Positions 1 to 9,023 of a stretch of 63,996 nt of DNA are shown one piece after another. The position numbers and the translations under genes were made by a program. Below the pieces are notes generated by a model. That model ran no database searches and was not told where the DNA came from. It worked only from the letters and a program-made list of their open reading frames with translations. This stretch comes from Porphyromonadaceae bacterium H1 (GTDB taxonomy: Bacteria; Bacteroidota; Bacteroidia; Bacteroidales; Paludibacteraceae). The DNA is taken from assembly GCA_001653155.1 (NCBI GenBank), contig BDEJ01000028.1, positions 1 to 63,996 of the forward strand, written 5' to 3'. Positions within the stretch are counted from its first letter, which is position 1; every line of letters begins with the position of its first letter.

Positions 1-3000
1 GTATAGAGTAACTAGTACAGAAAATTTGTCTTCAATAATATTTATTGATAAGTCATTTTTCTCATTTTCAAAATTTGTTTTTACAATATTTAGAGCTTTG
101 TACAATCCGGATTGTTTATCTAACTGTGACTTCTTAATATCAATATCGATATTGATTTTCTTTTTAAGTTCTTCAATATCTTCATCTTCCCTAAGAGTAT
201 TTTCAATTTTTATTGTTATCAAATTATCTTTCTTTTCAACATCAATGCTTGCAGCTACTTTTTCATCAGATGTGTAATCCAGTATATTTTGAAAAAATAT
301 TCGCAAAAGGTCTACAAAATGGGTGTAATACTCACCTTTAAGTAAGGAACAACAATTTATATTTCGGGTCAAAACAAGTTCTTTTGAAGTATAGTGATTA
401 TGTAGGGATTCGCAGCAGACCTCTATTATTTTATTGAATTCGAAATCAGATATTTGTGTATCTGTAATTGTAAACCAAAGAGCAATTTTATCTAATTTAT
501 TTTCAATTTTTACTTTTACGTCTGTAAGATTATTTTGCAATTCCGGTATTGTCGTAATTGACAGTTCGTGCAAAGATTTTTCGAGGTCTTGAATTGCATT
601 AAAAAAAGCGTCTCTGATATTATTTCGAATATTATATTGAATAGATTTGAGATTATTAGTTGTTCTAACCCAAAGTTCTTCAAAAATCATGTTTACAAAC
701 CTATTATAATCAATATCCTCTTTTTTAAACTTTGAAAAAATCAAATAAATAACCTGCAATTTCCACTCGGGAAATTCATAATCAAACCAACCATCAGGAT
801 TTTCTTTTTCAGTTTTTATTAGCAAGTATTTATCTAACAGTTCTGTGTTTATCAAATTATCTATTTTTTGAGAGAAAACAGACAATTTGCGGTTAAACTG
901 CTCATAGACACTATTTCCATAAACAGCAGTTATGGTTTGTCGCCAATACTCATTAGCTTTATAATTCCCTGATGCCTTTTCCTTTTCTGTAACTAAATGA
1001 AGCAATTCAAATTCAGGCCGAATTTCCCCCAGCAAAACCCCATGCCTGATACGTGCACTTAAATACAACTTTAGTCCATATTTGCTGTATAAAAATTTAT
1101 CTCTGATATCGAAAAACATTTCTTTAAAAATATCATATTGAGGGTCTTTTGAAAACTCATTATTCTTAATATCTTGCTCTTGACTGGAAAGACTAAAAAC
1201 TTCTTCTGAATTGGGATTCAGATAAAATACATTTTTTTCGGAAGACAATTCGGAAATAGCAATGTAACGGTTATACACTGATTCTAAATCTTTTAATTCA
1301 TTTTGGATTATACTGGTTTGATTAACATATATCTTACTTTCATCAATTTCTTGTAATCCTTTTTGAATGATTATTTTTTTTGACAACAAACTTTCTTCTT
1401 CGATATATTCGGATTTGTTGTCAGGGTCTATACTCTTTAACACTTGGCATATTGTTATCCTTTCACTTAGCTTTGTATGTGTACTTGTAATAAAAGGTGA
1501 ATGCTTAAATATATCCAATGTACATATGTTCTTCAAAAAGAATATAATGTTTTTATCAAAATTCTTAGTCTTAGTGATTAATTCAGAAGGCTTTTCAGAA
1601 TCCGTAGATAGAAGAAAGCACTCATATGCTGTATGAATATCATAATCGTCAGAACCTGTTAAAAAGAAAAATAATGGCAATTCAATCGAGTATGTTACAT
1701 TTTTGTATTTTGCTTGCTTGATTTGCTCTTTAACAAATTCTACATTCAATTTTTGTATAATATACTTGTTTTTAAAATAGTAATCAAGATATAAATGAAG
1801 ACAATAATCAAATTGTTGAAGTTTTGCTTTGCAAAAGAAAAGATTTGTTAGAACTTTTTCCAACTGAAAATTTGACAAGCTATTTTGAGCAAGTAATTCT
1901 TCCCATATTTTTGAAGCATCTAAGTGTTTCTCATCATTTTGGAGATTTATTGCTTTATGATAGCCAATCTTAAACATTGAGTACTCAGATTCTTTAAGTG
2001 TATCCAACGAATGAGAAAAAGCAGCAAGTGCTAATTTTATCGTAGAAGAATTAGGAAAGTATCGTAATTGTTCTTTTAAGTATTCAACTTGATTAGAATG
2101 CAATAGTGCTAGTCTTGGGTTCAAGAATGAAGATTGAATAATAGATATTTTTTCAAATGAACTGTCGTTTTCAATTTCTTGCTTTACAACATTCATAATG
2201 AAGTAAGATATATTCCTTATTCCACTTAGGTTATAAGCAATTTTTCTTAGTACTATTCCTGAATCAGCTGGATTTTTTTCTTTTTTATATAAATCATATA
2301 ATGCCGACAGTATTATTTGTTGAAAAGATGATTTATCCCCAATCATTTCAAGAGGTTTATTTTGCAAGATAATAGACTTTACATATATGGGATATACCTC
2401 TATGAATAATGGATTATTTTTTATAATATCCCTCGACTCAATTTCGGATTGAAAGTATTTCCCCGAAGTGTATAAATCAAGAGCTTTGATACACTTCGCA
2501 TCATTGATGTTTGGAGAAGTTTCTTGATTTTCTTCAACGAGTAAATCGGATAGTTGATATAATGTTGGGTCATTTAATTTTTTCTTCAAATAAAAAAGAC
2601 GACTTGATAAAAGTTCTTTTAAATCCTTATCATCGTTTTTCAACCCTATAATTGACATTTGAAAAACCTTAATCAAGGTAAGATACTTATCAATAATGGA
2701 GTTGTAATTTTCATAGGCAAGTATTGTTGGTAAATGATTATAAATATTTTGAAAAAACGGATTCAGTTTAATTAAATAGTATTCAAAATCCTCATTGTAT
2801 TCTTTTTGTATTAAAGGTAGTAAAAACTTCAACAATGAGACCTCGTAACGATTAACTGATAATTCTTTTTCTGCTTTAAGACTAAAAAAATGAGCAAAAT
2901 ATCGAATAAACCCTTTTTTGTTTTGAGTATTGATTTCATTCAAAAAACTGGTATTCTCTTTCAGCCCTTTTCTCAATTCAATGATAAGGAATCTGTTCTC

Positions 3001-3408
3001 AATACTCCATAAAGAAATACATATTTCATTTTCTATCTGATTTAAAATATCCTCTGCCTTTTCATATTCTCCTCTAATCAAAGCATTATCATATAAATGC
3101 TTATACTCAATAAATTTATTCAGTTCATCCTTGTATTTCCTGACACTTAGTAATATCCAATTAATTTCATCCTTTAGGTTTGCATTACTTGAAATAATAT
3201 GTGCATTAGCAACATGCCCTATTTCTTTAGGAAGAGATTCTCCATAAACCCAGTCTTGATATGGAGACATATTTGGCAGATTATCAACAATCCTACATGC
3301 TGTGGGATAATCATAAGTATATTTTAGTTTTGAGAAAGATACACGAGGATTTTTATCTTTCTCAAATAAATCAATTCTAAATTTTCTTTCTAATAGTTCT
3401 TCAAACAT
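1..3408 (-). CDS. Large AT-rich cargo protein with C-terminal GHKL-like ATPase fold (partial, 3' end missing)
   Basis: A single open frame runs from the ATG at 3406-3408 to the window edge, 1136 codons without a stop. It is far more AT-rich than its neighbours. Residues 1 to about 950 look like a long alpha-helical, TPR-type solenoid with no catalytic motif that I recognise. The C-terminus resembles a histidine-kinase-type ATPase: a helical region near residues 977-1000, an N-box-like FFQNILDYTS near 1038-1047, a degenerate strand (IKIENTL), and SGLYKALNIV near 1100-1109 in place of the usual G2 box. The canonical DxGxG box is not visible, so ATP binding is uncertain. The stop codon probably lies only just outside the window. 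Its place as isolated cargo beside topB in an ICE suggests accessory, possibly defence, function; that is inference. Confidence 0.8.
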   Translation of the reverse strand, partial: MFEELLERKFRIDLFEKDKNPRVSFSKLKYTYDYPTACRIVDNLPNMSPYQDWVYGESLPKEIGHVANAHIISSNANLKDEINWILLSVRKYKDELNKFIEYKHLYDNALIRGEYEKAEDILNQIENEICISLWSIENRFLIIELRKGLKENTSFLNEINTQNKKGFIRYFAHFFSLKAEKELSVNRYEVSLLKFLLPLIQKEYNEDFEYYLIKLNPFFQNIYNHLPTILAYENYNSIIDKYLTLIKVFQMSIIGLKNDDKDLKELLSSRLFYLKKKLNDPTLYQLSDLLVEENQETSPNINDAKCIKALDLYTSGKYFQSEIESRDIIKNNPLFIEVYPIYVKSIILQNKPLEMIGDKSSFQQIILSALYDLYKKEKNPADSGIVLRKIAYNLSGIRNISYFIMNVVKQEIENDSSFEKISIIQSSFLNPRLALLHSNQVEYLKEQLRYFPNSSTIKLALAAFSHSLDTLKESEYSMFKIGYHKAINLQNDEKHLDASKIWEELLAQNSLSNFQLEKVLTNLFFCKAKLQQFDYCLHLYLDYYFKNKYIIQKLNVEFVKEQIKQAKYKNVTYSIELPLFFFLTGSDDYDIHTAYECFLLSTDSEKPSELITKTKNFDKNIIFFLKNICTLDIFKHSPFITSTHTKLSERITICQVLKSIDPDNKSEYIEEESLLSKKIIIQKGLQEIDESKIYVNQTSIIQNELKDLESVYNRYIAISELSSEKNVFYLNPNSEEVFSLSSQEQDIKNNEFSKDPQYDIFKEMFFDIRDKFLYSKYGLKLYLSARIRHGVLLGEIRPEFELLHLVTEKEKASGNYKANEYWRQTITAVYGNSVYEQFNRKLSVFSQKIDNLINTELLDKYLLIKTEKENPDGWFDYEFPEWKLQVIYLIFSKFKKEDIDYNRFVNMIFEELWVRTTNNLKSIQYNIRNNIRDAFFNAIQDLEKSLHELSITTIPELQNNLTDVKVKIENKLDKIALWFTITDTQISDFEFNKIIEVCCESLHNHYTSKELVLTRNINCCSLLKGEYYTHFVDLLRIFFQNILDYTSDEKVAASIDVEKKDNLITIKIENTLREDEDIEELKKKINIDIDIKKSQLDKQSGLYKALNIVKTNFENEKNDLSINIIEDKFSVLVTLY

Positions 3409-3437
3409 AACTATAAATAAAACAGTATATTAAAGCG

Positions 3438-3445
3438 CAAATATA
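3438..3445 (-). promoter_or_regulatory. -7 promoter box for the AT-rich cargo gene
   Basis: On the minus strand the sequence reads TATATTTG, a match to the Bacteroidota -7 consensus TAnnTTTG, about 30 bases before the ATG at 3408. No convincing -33 TTG was found at the usual distance. Confidence 0.5.
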
Positions 3446-3510
3446 CACAATTTTAAGCAGTTGTTAAAAAATAGAGATAGTTTAGTAGTTACAGGACTGT
3501 TGTATCAAGC

Positions 3511-3542
3511 AAAAAGCCCCGCCGAATCCCTTCGGCGAGGCC
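3511..3542 (-). terminator. Intrinsic terminator of the topB operon
   Basis: A GC-rich hairpin (GCCTCGCCGAA / TTCGGCGGGGC on the minus strand) is followed by a five-T run. It lies about 75 bases after the topB stop codon and separates it from the AT-rich gene downstream. Confidence 0.85.
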
Positions 3543-3614
3543 ACCACTAAAATCCACAGTAATAACGACAGAACCATTACGACCGGGACTTTGTGGCAAA
3601 GTTACATGTTTTCT

Positions 3615-5693
3615 TTACTTTTTCCCTTTCTTTTCGGGAAAATCGAAAACGACAGTATAGTCGGCATCGAATTTCAGGGCGGCATCAAACGATTTGCCGC
3701 CCTTGCTTTTGAAGCCCTTGATAACAGACGTTTTGCCCGTAATCAGCAAGTCGGTGATTTGCTTGTCGGACAATTCCTTTTCGCTTCGGTTGCGGAAGAC
3801 CATTAAGCCGCAATCTGCATTATTGCATTTGGCTACCTTCGGGAAGAAAATCACTTTTCCGCTTTTGCACTTCGGACAGTCGCAGGCATTGTTATCCGCA
3901 ACGGCAATGCTTGTGTTCAATAGTTCCGTTGTGATTTGGCGGGTATATACTTCGGTCGCCTGCCGGAAGGTATTCGTGTCCATTTCGCCCGATTCGATTT
4001 TCGCCAACGCATTTTCCCAATTGCCCGTCATTGCAACGTCCGCAATACGCTTGTCTTTTACGATGTCGTAAACTGCCAACCCTTTGTCGCTCGGGACTAA
4101 CGATTTCTTTTCACGGCGAATATAGTCACGGGAAAATAACGTTTCAATAATAGCGGCGCGGGTAGCAGGCGTACCGATACCGCTTCCCTTCATGGCTTCG
4201 CATTCCGCTTCGTTTTCGACTTCCTTTCCGGCGCTTTCCATTGCCGAAAGCAGCGATGCTTCCGTGTGCAATGGTTTCGGCTTCGTTTGTTTTTCCAATA
4301 CGTCGGCCTGCAATACCGGAAGTTGTTCGCCTTCTGAAAGATTGGGTAAGTTGCTTTCTTCATCGTCCTTTTCTTCTTTTTCGTTGAATACCGCACGCCA
4401 TCCGGCTTGCTTCACGGTTGAGCCTTTGGTTTCAAAAACCGTGTCGCCGCAGGTAAGCGTAATTGTGGTCGCATCCTTTACGCATTTCTGCGAAAAGGCT
4501 TCCAACATACGTCCCGCCACCATTTCGTAAATCGTTTTATCATCGCCCGAAATATCCTTTGCCGGATTTTCGGTAATGATTAGCGCGTGATGGTCGGTTA
4601 CTTTCTTGTCATCAACGCTGCGGACGTTTAGTACAATGTTATCCATTGTTTGAGCGTAAGAGCCAAAACGAGAATGCTGTTTGAGTGAATCAACCAATTG
4701 CGGAATTTCATCGAATACGTCCGCCGAGATATAGCGGCTTCCCGTTCGGGGGTAGGTGATAAGTTTGCTCTCGTACAGTTTTTGCGCAATGGAAAGCGTT
4801 TTATCTGCCGAAAAACCGTGCTTGCTGTTGGCTTCCTTTTGAAGCGTTGTCAGATCATAAAGCAACGGCGGTTCTTGGTTTACTTCTTTGCGTTCAACCG
4901 ATTTTACGGTGATTGTTTTGCCTTCCTGTAAAAGCCGAAGTACCTCATTGGCTTTGTCCTTTTGCTCATATTTTTCCTTGCTTATGGCAGCAAATGGAAC
5001 ATTCGTTTTTTTGGTTTGGACTTTTACCTGCCAAAAGGGAACGGGAACAAAATGTTTGTTTTCCAAAAAGCGTTTACAAATCATTGCCAGTGTTGGCGTT
5101 TGAACGCGCCCTAAAGAATACGTTCCACGACCTGCGGCAATGGAAAGAGATTGCGAAGCATTAATTCCGACGAGCCAATCCGATTCGCTGCGGGCTTTGG
5201 CTGCATGGTACAGGTTGTCGTAATCGCTGCCCACTTTCAGGTTTTGCATACCTTCCTTGATTGCCTTATCCGTCAAACTGCTTATCCATAAGCGGTCAAA
5301 GGGTTTGCGGCAATTCAGGTGAGAATAAATAAATCTGAAAATCAATTCGCCTTCGCGCCCTGCATCTGTCGCCACAATGATTTTATCGCATTGCTCAAAA
5401 ACCGTTTTAATGACTTTCAGTTGTTTTAATGCGCCGCCGTCGGGCTTGTAACCCTTTTCGGCTTTCACCTGTCGGGGAATCAGTTGGAATGTTTCAGGGA
5501 TTATGGGAAGATGTTCACGGTTGAATCCCGTAAAACCGTAATCTTCGGGCATGGCAAGCGTTATCAAATGTCCCAACGCCCATGTAACCATATAGCCTTT
5601 GCCCTGCATATATCCGTCTTCCTTTGAGGAAGCACCCACGATAGCCGCGATTTCACGGGCTACGCTTGGTTTTTCTGCAATAATTGCTATCAT
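3615..5693 (-). CDS. topB: DNA topoisomerase III (element 1 copy)
   Basis: A 692-residue type IA topoisomerase. The N-terminus MIAIIAEKPSVAREIA begins the Toprim domain, and the acidic DAGREGE motif follows near residues 110-116. The active-site tyrosine is in LITYPRTGSRYIS near residue 320. A C-terminal zinc-ribbon-like segment has paired cysteines (CDCPKCKSGK). Type IA enzymes relax negative supercoils and decatenate single-stranded intermediates by breaking one strand. ICE-borne TopB proteins are usually thought to help transfer or replication of the excised element. It is cotranscribed with the DUF3945 gene upstream, with a 25-base gap, and is followed by a strong terminator. A diverged second copy with the same neighbour is at 23190-25259. 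Confidence 0.95.
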   Translation of the reverse strand: MIAIIAEKPSVAREIAAIVGASSKEDGYMQGKGYMVTWALGHLITLAMPEDYGFTGFNREHLPIIPETFQLIPRQVKAEKGYKPDGGALKQLKVIKTVFEQCDKIIVATDAGREGELIFRFIYSHLNCRKPFDRLWISSLTDKAIKEGMQNLKVGSDYDNLYHAAKARSESDWLVGINASQSLSIAAGRGTYSLGRVQTPTLAMICKRFLENKHFVPVPFWQVKVQTKKTNVPFAAISKEKYEQKDKANEVLRLLQEGKTITVKSVERKEVNQEPPLLYDLTTLQKEANSKHGFSADKTLSIAQKLYESKLITYPRTGSRYISADVFDEIPQLVDSLKQHSRFGSYAQTMDNIVLNVRSVDDKKVTDHHALIITENPAKDISGDDKTIYEMVAGRMLEAFSQKCVKDATTITLTCGDTVFETKGSTVKQAGWRAVFNEKEEKDDEESNLPNLSEGEQLPVLQADVLEKQTKPKPLHTEASLLSAMESAGKEVENEAECEAMKGSGIGTPATRAAIIETLFSRDYIRREKKSLVPSDKGLAVYDIVKDKRIADVAMTGNWENALAKIESGEMDTNTFRQATEVYTRQITTELLNTSIAVADNNACDCPKCKSGKVIFFPKVAKCNNADCGLMVFRNRSEKELSDKQITDLLITGKTSVIKGFKSKGGKSFDAALKFDADYTVVFDFPEKKGKK

Positions 5694-5718
5694 ATTATAC
5701 TTTGGATTTTAGTGGTGA

Positions 5719-7137
5719 TTAGATTCTTACACCTTTGGATTTCTTTGGCTTATCGGTTGCCTGTTTGTTTTCCTTCGCCTCTTTCTTTTCCTGCTTTTCC
5801 GATTGTTTTTCGGTAGGTTGCGTTTGCCCCTTTTTCAATGGTTCGTCAACCTTCTTCGTGGCTTCATCGGTTTTGCCCTCATTATTCACGGCCACCTGCG
5901 TTTTGCTTGCATTGTCGGGCGTAATCTCTTTGGCAGTTGACTTGTCGGGATTCCATTTGAAGAAATCCAGTTTGCCTCTTTCGTTGTTTACCTTCACGTA
6001 GGCATTAAATTCCTGACCTTTGTCATCTTTCATTCCGGCTACATACGCGGTTTTCCCTTCCTGCAATTGGCTTCGCTGTTTGTCCGATAGTTCAACGCCA
6101 AGCAATGTTTTGGGAATCCTGACTTCCCCGTTTTGTTGTTGGCTTTGCCGTTGCTCGTTTTGTTGGGCTTGTTTGGGTTGATTATCGAAACGAAATTCAA
6201 GCCCTTTCTTATCGGCATTAATTTGAACGTGCGCCGAAAAGTCTTTGCCGTTTTTGCTCGTCATGCCTTCGACCAATACGGCTTTGCCTTCGGATAGTTC
6301 CTTCTTTTGAACGTCATTCAACGTAACGCCCTTAATGGTTTCAGGAATTTTGAGTTTATCGGCACGCAGGGCGACCAATTCGTTTGTCAACTTATCCAGT
6401 GAAATAAAAACAGGGGTATGCTCGCCTTGCTTGTATTCAGCACTGGCAACACGTCCGAGATTTCCCGTAGTGAGCAAATTTTGTTTGTCTTCGTCATTGA
6501 ATTTTATTCCAAAATACGGGCGTTCCAGTTCGGGTTCTTTGCGGATAGCATGGATAGCCAACGTCAGATTTCCGTCGGGCGTTTCCCTGAAGGACAAGCG
6601 GGCATCAGTGCGTAGGGTAGTGTCATCGAATTTGGCAGCAATCGGAATGAGTACAGGCGATTTCTGCCAGTTCAGCATCGCATCCAAACTCTTTGTCTTT
6701 TCAAGGGTTTCGCGGGTTACGCCAAACTTTCCCAACTGCGACCAATCAATGCGTTTTTCGTCAATGGCATGTACCGATTGCTTTTGTCCCTGCACCTGCG
6801 GTTCGACTTTGTATTTGTCGATAGTAGCCTTGTTTGCAGGTTCGTCGGGCTTTTTGAAGGCTTCGCGCAACTTATCAATGACTTCTTTTACCTTGTCAAT
6901 AGGCGCTTTGAAGAATTGGAAATGCGTCGGGTCTTTGTACTGCCGAAGAAAATTCGACATAAAATTGTCCAACGCATTGCCGTTTTTGTCGATTTTCAGG
7001 AACGACTGTTCGTTTTCCGGTTTGGCTTCTACGGTTTTCGGCTTACCGTCTTTCTCAATACCCGTAACGACTTTCAGTTCATCGCTACTTTTTTCTTTGA
7101 CCAATAACACATCCTGGTCTTTTACTTTTTCGTCCAT
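5719..7137 (-). CDS. DUF3945/DUF4099-type mobile element protein (element 1 copy)
   Basis: A 472-residue hydrophilic protein of the family that travels with topB in Bacteroidota conjugative elements. The N-terminal half contains the DUF4099-like core (IDWSQLGKFGVTRETLEK, then MLNWQKSPVLIPI). It is followed by repeated DUF3945-type units near residues 265-300 and 340-380, each reading roughly 'IPKTxxGVxLxxxQxxxLxEGKxxxVxGMxxxxGxxFxA'. The C-terminus is a Lys/Glu/Gln-rich tail with no fold expected. No enzymatic motif is visible. The molecular role of the family is unknown to me; DNA binding or scaffolding with topoisomerase is a guess. It precedes topB in the same operon. The homologue in element 2 is at 25285-26685 and shares the same repeat pattern. 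Confidence 0.85.
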   Translation of the reverse strand: MDEKVKDQDVLLVKEKSSDELKVVTGIEKDGKPKTVEAKPENEQSFLKIDKNGNALDNFMSNFLRQYKDPTHFQFFKAPIDKVKEVIDKLREAFKKPDEPANKATIDKYKVEPQVQGQKQSVHAIDEKRIDWSQLGKFGVTRETLEKTKSLDAMLNWQKSPVLIPIAAKFDDTTLRTDARLSFRETPDGNLTLAIHAIRKEPELERPYFGIKFNDEDKQNLLTTGNLGRVASAEYKQGEHTPVFISLDKLTNELVALRADKLKIPETIKGVTLNDVQKKELSEGKAVLVEGMTSKNGKDFSAHVQINADKKGLEFRFDNQPKQAQQNEQRQSQQQNGEVRIPKTLLGVELSDKQRSQLQEGKTAYVAGMKDDKGQEFNAYVKVNNERGKLDFFKWNPDKSTAKEITPDNASKTQVAVNNEGKTDEATKKVDEPLKKGQTQPTEKQSEKQEKKEAKENKQATDKPKKSKGVRI

Positions 7138-7179
7138 AATACTTTTGATTTATATTGTCGCATCACTATTAATGCGGTT

Positions 7180-7206
7180 CAAAAGTACGCCTATGGTATT
7201 GACCAA
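7180..7206 (-). promoter_or_regulatory. Probable promoter of the DUF3945-topB operon
   Basis: The minus strand reads TACTTTTG at 7180-7187, a TAnnTTTG match, with a TTG at 7204-7206. The spacing of 16 bases is shorter than the usual 19-21, so the -33 assignment is tentative. Confidence 0.45.
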
Positions 7207-7589
7207 TAAAGGATTTCAGGCTTCCTGTCTGCGTTTGTCCGCGACTGTCTGCATTTGTCTTTTCGGGATTGAAACCGGATAAATCCCCCATAATGTTTTC
7301 TGAAAGTCACCTTTACTATTTATACAGTAACTACAAAGCCTTGCTTCCATTTCCCTGACTTGGCTCAATTAATTCGACGAAACGAGGTCATTTGCATTCA
7401 TCGGGCAAAGGTGCTTACGGCTTCTTACGGGCTGTAAAGTTCGAGCCTGCGGTTGCCTGTAAAATTCTTCCTCTTTCCCTGTCGGGCGAGCGTAATTTTC
7501 CTGCAAAACTTGACATCCCTAAAGCCTACACCGGAAATCGCCCATGAAAACAAAATGACCGTCAGGTCGAAACTTAAAAAATCGAAGTC
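7207..7589. other. Intergenic region between divergent DUF3945 and ardA genes
   Basis: I see no supported gene here. The segment 7380-7589 is GC-rich compared with the upstream part and may be the leader of ardA, but I found no clear -7 box or strong hairpin. It may contain a structured leader. Confidence 0.4.
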
Positions 7590-8117
7590 ATGGAAAATTT
7601 ATCGGAAGCACGGATTTATGTAGGCACGTATGCCAAATATAACGAAGGTTCAATCTTCGGAAAATGGATGGATTTATCGGATTATTCCGACAGTGAAGAA
7701 TTTTATGACGCTTGCCGCGAGCTGCACAACGACGAGGAAGACCCGGAACTGATGTTCCAAGATTGGGAATACATACCGTCGGCACTTATCGGCGAGAGTT
7801 GGCTCGCAAACAATATCTTCGAGATTATCGAAGCCGTATCAAATTTGAGCGAAACGCAACAGGAAGCGTTCGGCGTATGGCTCAACTACACAAGCCGCGA
7901 CATCGCTTCGGAAGATATTGACGATTTGATTTCATCGTTTGAAGATGAGTATCAAGGCGAATACAAAGACGAAGAAGACTTCGCATACGACATTGTTGAA
8001 CAATGTTACGAATTACCGGAATTTGCAAAAACGTACTTCGATTATGAAAAGTTCGCACGCGACTTATTCATCGGCGATTATTACTACGAAGACGGTTACG
8101 TCTTTCGATGCGCATAA
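7590..8117 (+). CDS. ardA: ArdA-like antirestriction protein
   Basis: A 175-residue, strongly acidic protein with the ArdA pattern: an N-terminal ARIYVGTYAKYNEG, then GKWMDLSDY and EEFYDACRELH, and a C-terminal half dense in Asp/Glu (EDEYQGEYKDEEDFAYDIVE). ArdA proteins mimic the shape and charge of B-form DNA and occupy type I restriction-modification enzymes, protecting newly transferred DNA. The length is normal for the family. The gene stands alone between a divergent operon and a convergent reductase gene, separated from the latter by a bidirectional hairpin. In an ICE its likely job is to help establishment after conjugation. Confidence 0.9.
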   Translation: MENLSEARIYVGTYAKYNEGSIFGKWMDLSDYSDSEEFYDACRELHNDEEDPELMFQDWEYIPSALIGESWLANNIFEIIEAVSNLSETQQEAFGVWLNYTSRDIASEDIDDLISSFEDEYQGEYKDEEDFAYDIVEQCYELPEFAKTYFDYEKFARDLFIGDYYYEDGYVFRCA

Positions 8118-8137
8118 AGCATGCTGCTTTTAATGAA

Positions 8138-8163
8138 AAAGGTCAGACCGAAATCTGACCTTT
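8138..8163. terminator. Bidirectional terminator between ardA and the reductase gene
   Basis: A perfect inverted repeat AAAGGTCAGA / TCTGACCTTT with a 6-base loop sits between two converging genes. T-rich sequence follows on the plus strand and A-rich sequence precedes it, so it can work both ways. Confidence 0.85.
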
Positions 8164-8167
8164 ATTT

Positions 8168-8698
8168 TTATTTACGTTGGTACTTTGCTTCCAATACCCC
8201 GTTATCATACGATTTGCTTTCGATTAAATCCCATTGGGCTTCTTTTTGTTTGTTAGGGGGAAATAAACGTATTCCGTCACCAAGCATTACAGGCATATAA
8301 AAAATCTGTAGTTCGTCCACCAAATCGGCATCAAGTAACATGGATATTATTTCGCCGCCACCGATTAACCAAATGTCTTTGCCTTCTTTCTCACGCAATC
8401 CGGCAACGGTTTCGACAATATTTTCCGTTATGAAACGAATATCTTCTTTATTTTCCCATGTATGATGTGATATAACATAAGTGTCCATGCCTTTGTACGG
8501 CCAAATCACATCCATACAAAGTATGTCACGATAGGTACGACCACCCATGATAACAGTATCAACCGTAGTTAGAAAATCCTTATACCCATAATCCGAATTT
8601 GACGGATTGGGAAATCCTGTTAACCACTCTATATCACCGTCGGGACATGCGATGTAGCCGTCCAATGATGCTGCAATATACAATTTAATCTTTTTCAT
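8168..8698 (-). CDS. RibD C-terminal/dihydrofolate reductase-fold protein
   Basis: A 176-residue protein with the start typical of the RibD_C/DHFR-like family (KIKLYIAASLDGYIA). It also has the nucleotide-binding segment VIMGGRTYRDIL near residues 49-60 and the conserved IWLIGGGEI near 108-116. Family members are NAD(P)H-dependent reductases of the bacterial DHFR/pyrimidine reductase fold; most small stand-alone members have no known substrate. It should not be read as a trimethoprim-resistance DHFR. It is monocistronic on the minus strand, converging on ardA. Related genes are common passengers on Bacteroidota elements. The substrate here is unknown. Confidence 0.85.
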   Translation of the reverse strand: MKKIKLYIAASLDGYIACPDGDIEWLTGFPNPSNSDYGYKDFLTTVDTVIMGGRTYRDILCMDVIWPYKGMDTYVISHHTWENKEDIRFITENIVETVAGLREKEGKDIWLIGGGEIISMLLDADLVDELQIFYMPVMLGDGIRLFPPNKQKEAQWDLIESKSYDNGVLEAKYQRK

Positions 8699-8759
8699 GT
8701 CTTTAGATATTTAAACGTTCAACATTCTGCTTTGTTGTCCGCCGATATCCCATAAAAAA

Positions 8760-8917
8760 GCGTGGAACTCACACTATTCCGCTACGAGGTACTGGCATAC
8801 CCAACAACCGAAACAGGCAAGCCCACGCCATACCAAAGTATAGCATGAACATTGCGACTGTCAATCTCGGTTGTTTCAAAAAGTGCCAGTTTTCGTAACG
8901 AGACGTTCAGCGAACGT
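8760..8917. ncRNA. Candidate structured RNA in the gap between the reductase and ORF6N genes
   Basis: The 325-base gap holds no convincing gene but has many complementary arms. GCGTGG (8760-8765) pairs with CCACGC (8823-8828). ACTGGCA (8791-8797) pairs with TGCCAGT (8884-8890). AACAACCGA (8803-8811) pairs with TCGGTTGTT (8867-8875). Small hairpins ATAC/GTAT (8829-8840) and ATTG/CAAT (8851-8865) are nested inside, and ACGTTC/GAACGT follows at 8903-8917. The first pairing crosses the second and third, as in a pseudoknot. On the minus strand the last arm is followed by a run of six T, terminator-like. Strand and identity are not settled. Confidence 0.5.
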
Positions 8918-9023
8918 TATGTCTATATATATTAACGGTACTCAAACCGTTATAATTCGTAATCCTACTTGCAAAGATAGCGATGTTTTCCGAAAATGCC
9001 GGAAACAGTTGGCTAAAACTTTG

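Noticed and set aside
6335-7282. Long plus-strand ORF (315 codons) over the DUF3945 gene
   Set aside because: It is the complement of a well-supported coding gene and shows no family features; its length follows from codon bias of the real gene.
7380-7589. Riboswitch in the ardA leader
   Set aside because: No known aptamer signature was recognised and no terminator-antiterminator pair could be drawn.
8168-8698. Trimethoprim-resistance dihydrofolate reductase
   Set aside because: The protein belongs to the RibD_C-like branch; resistance-type DfrA/DfrB features are absent.
8760-8917. Integron attC site or group II intron fragment as explanation for the folded region
   Set aside because: No RYYYAAC/GTTRRRY core pair, no reverse transcriptase and no integron integrase were seen nearby.
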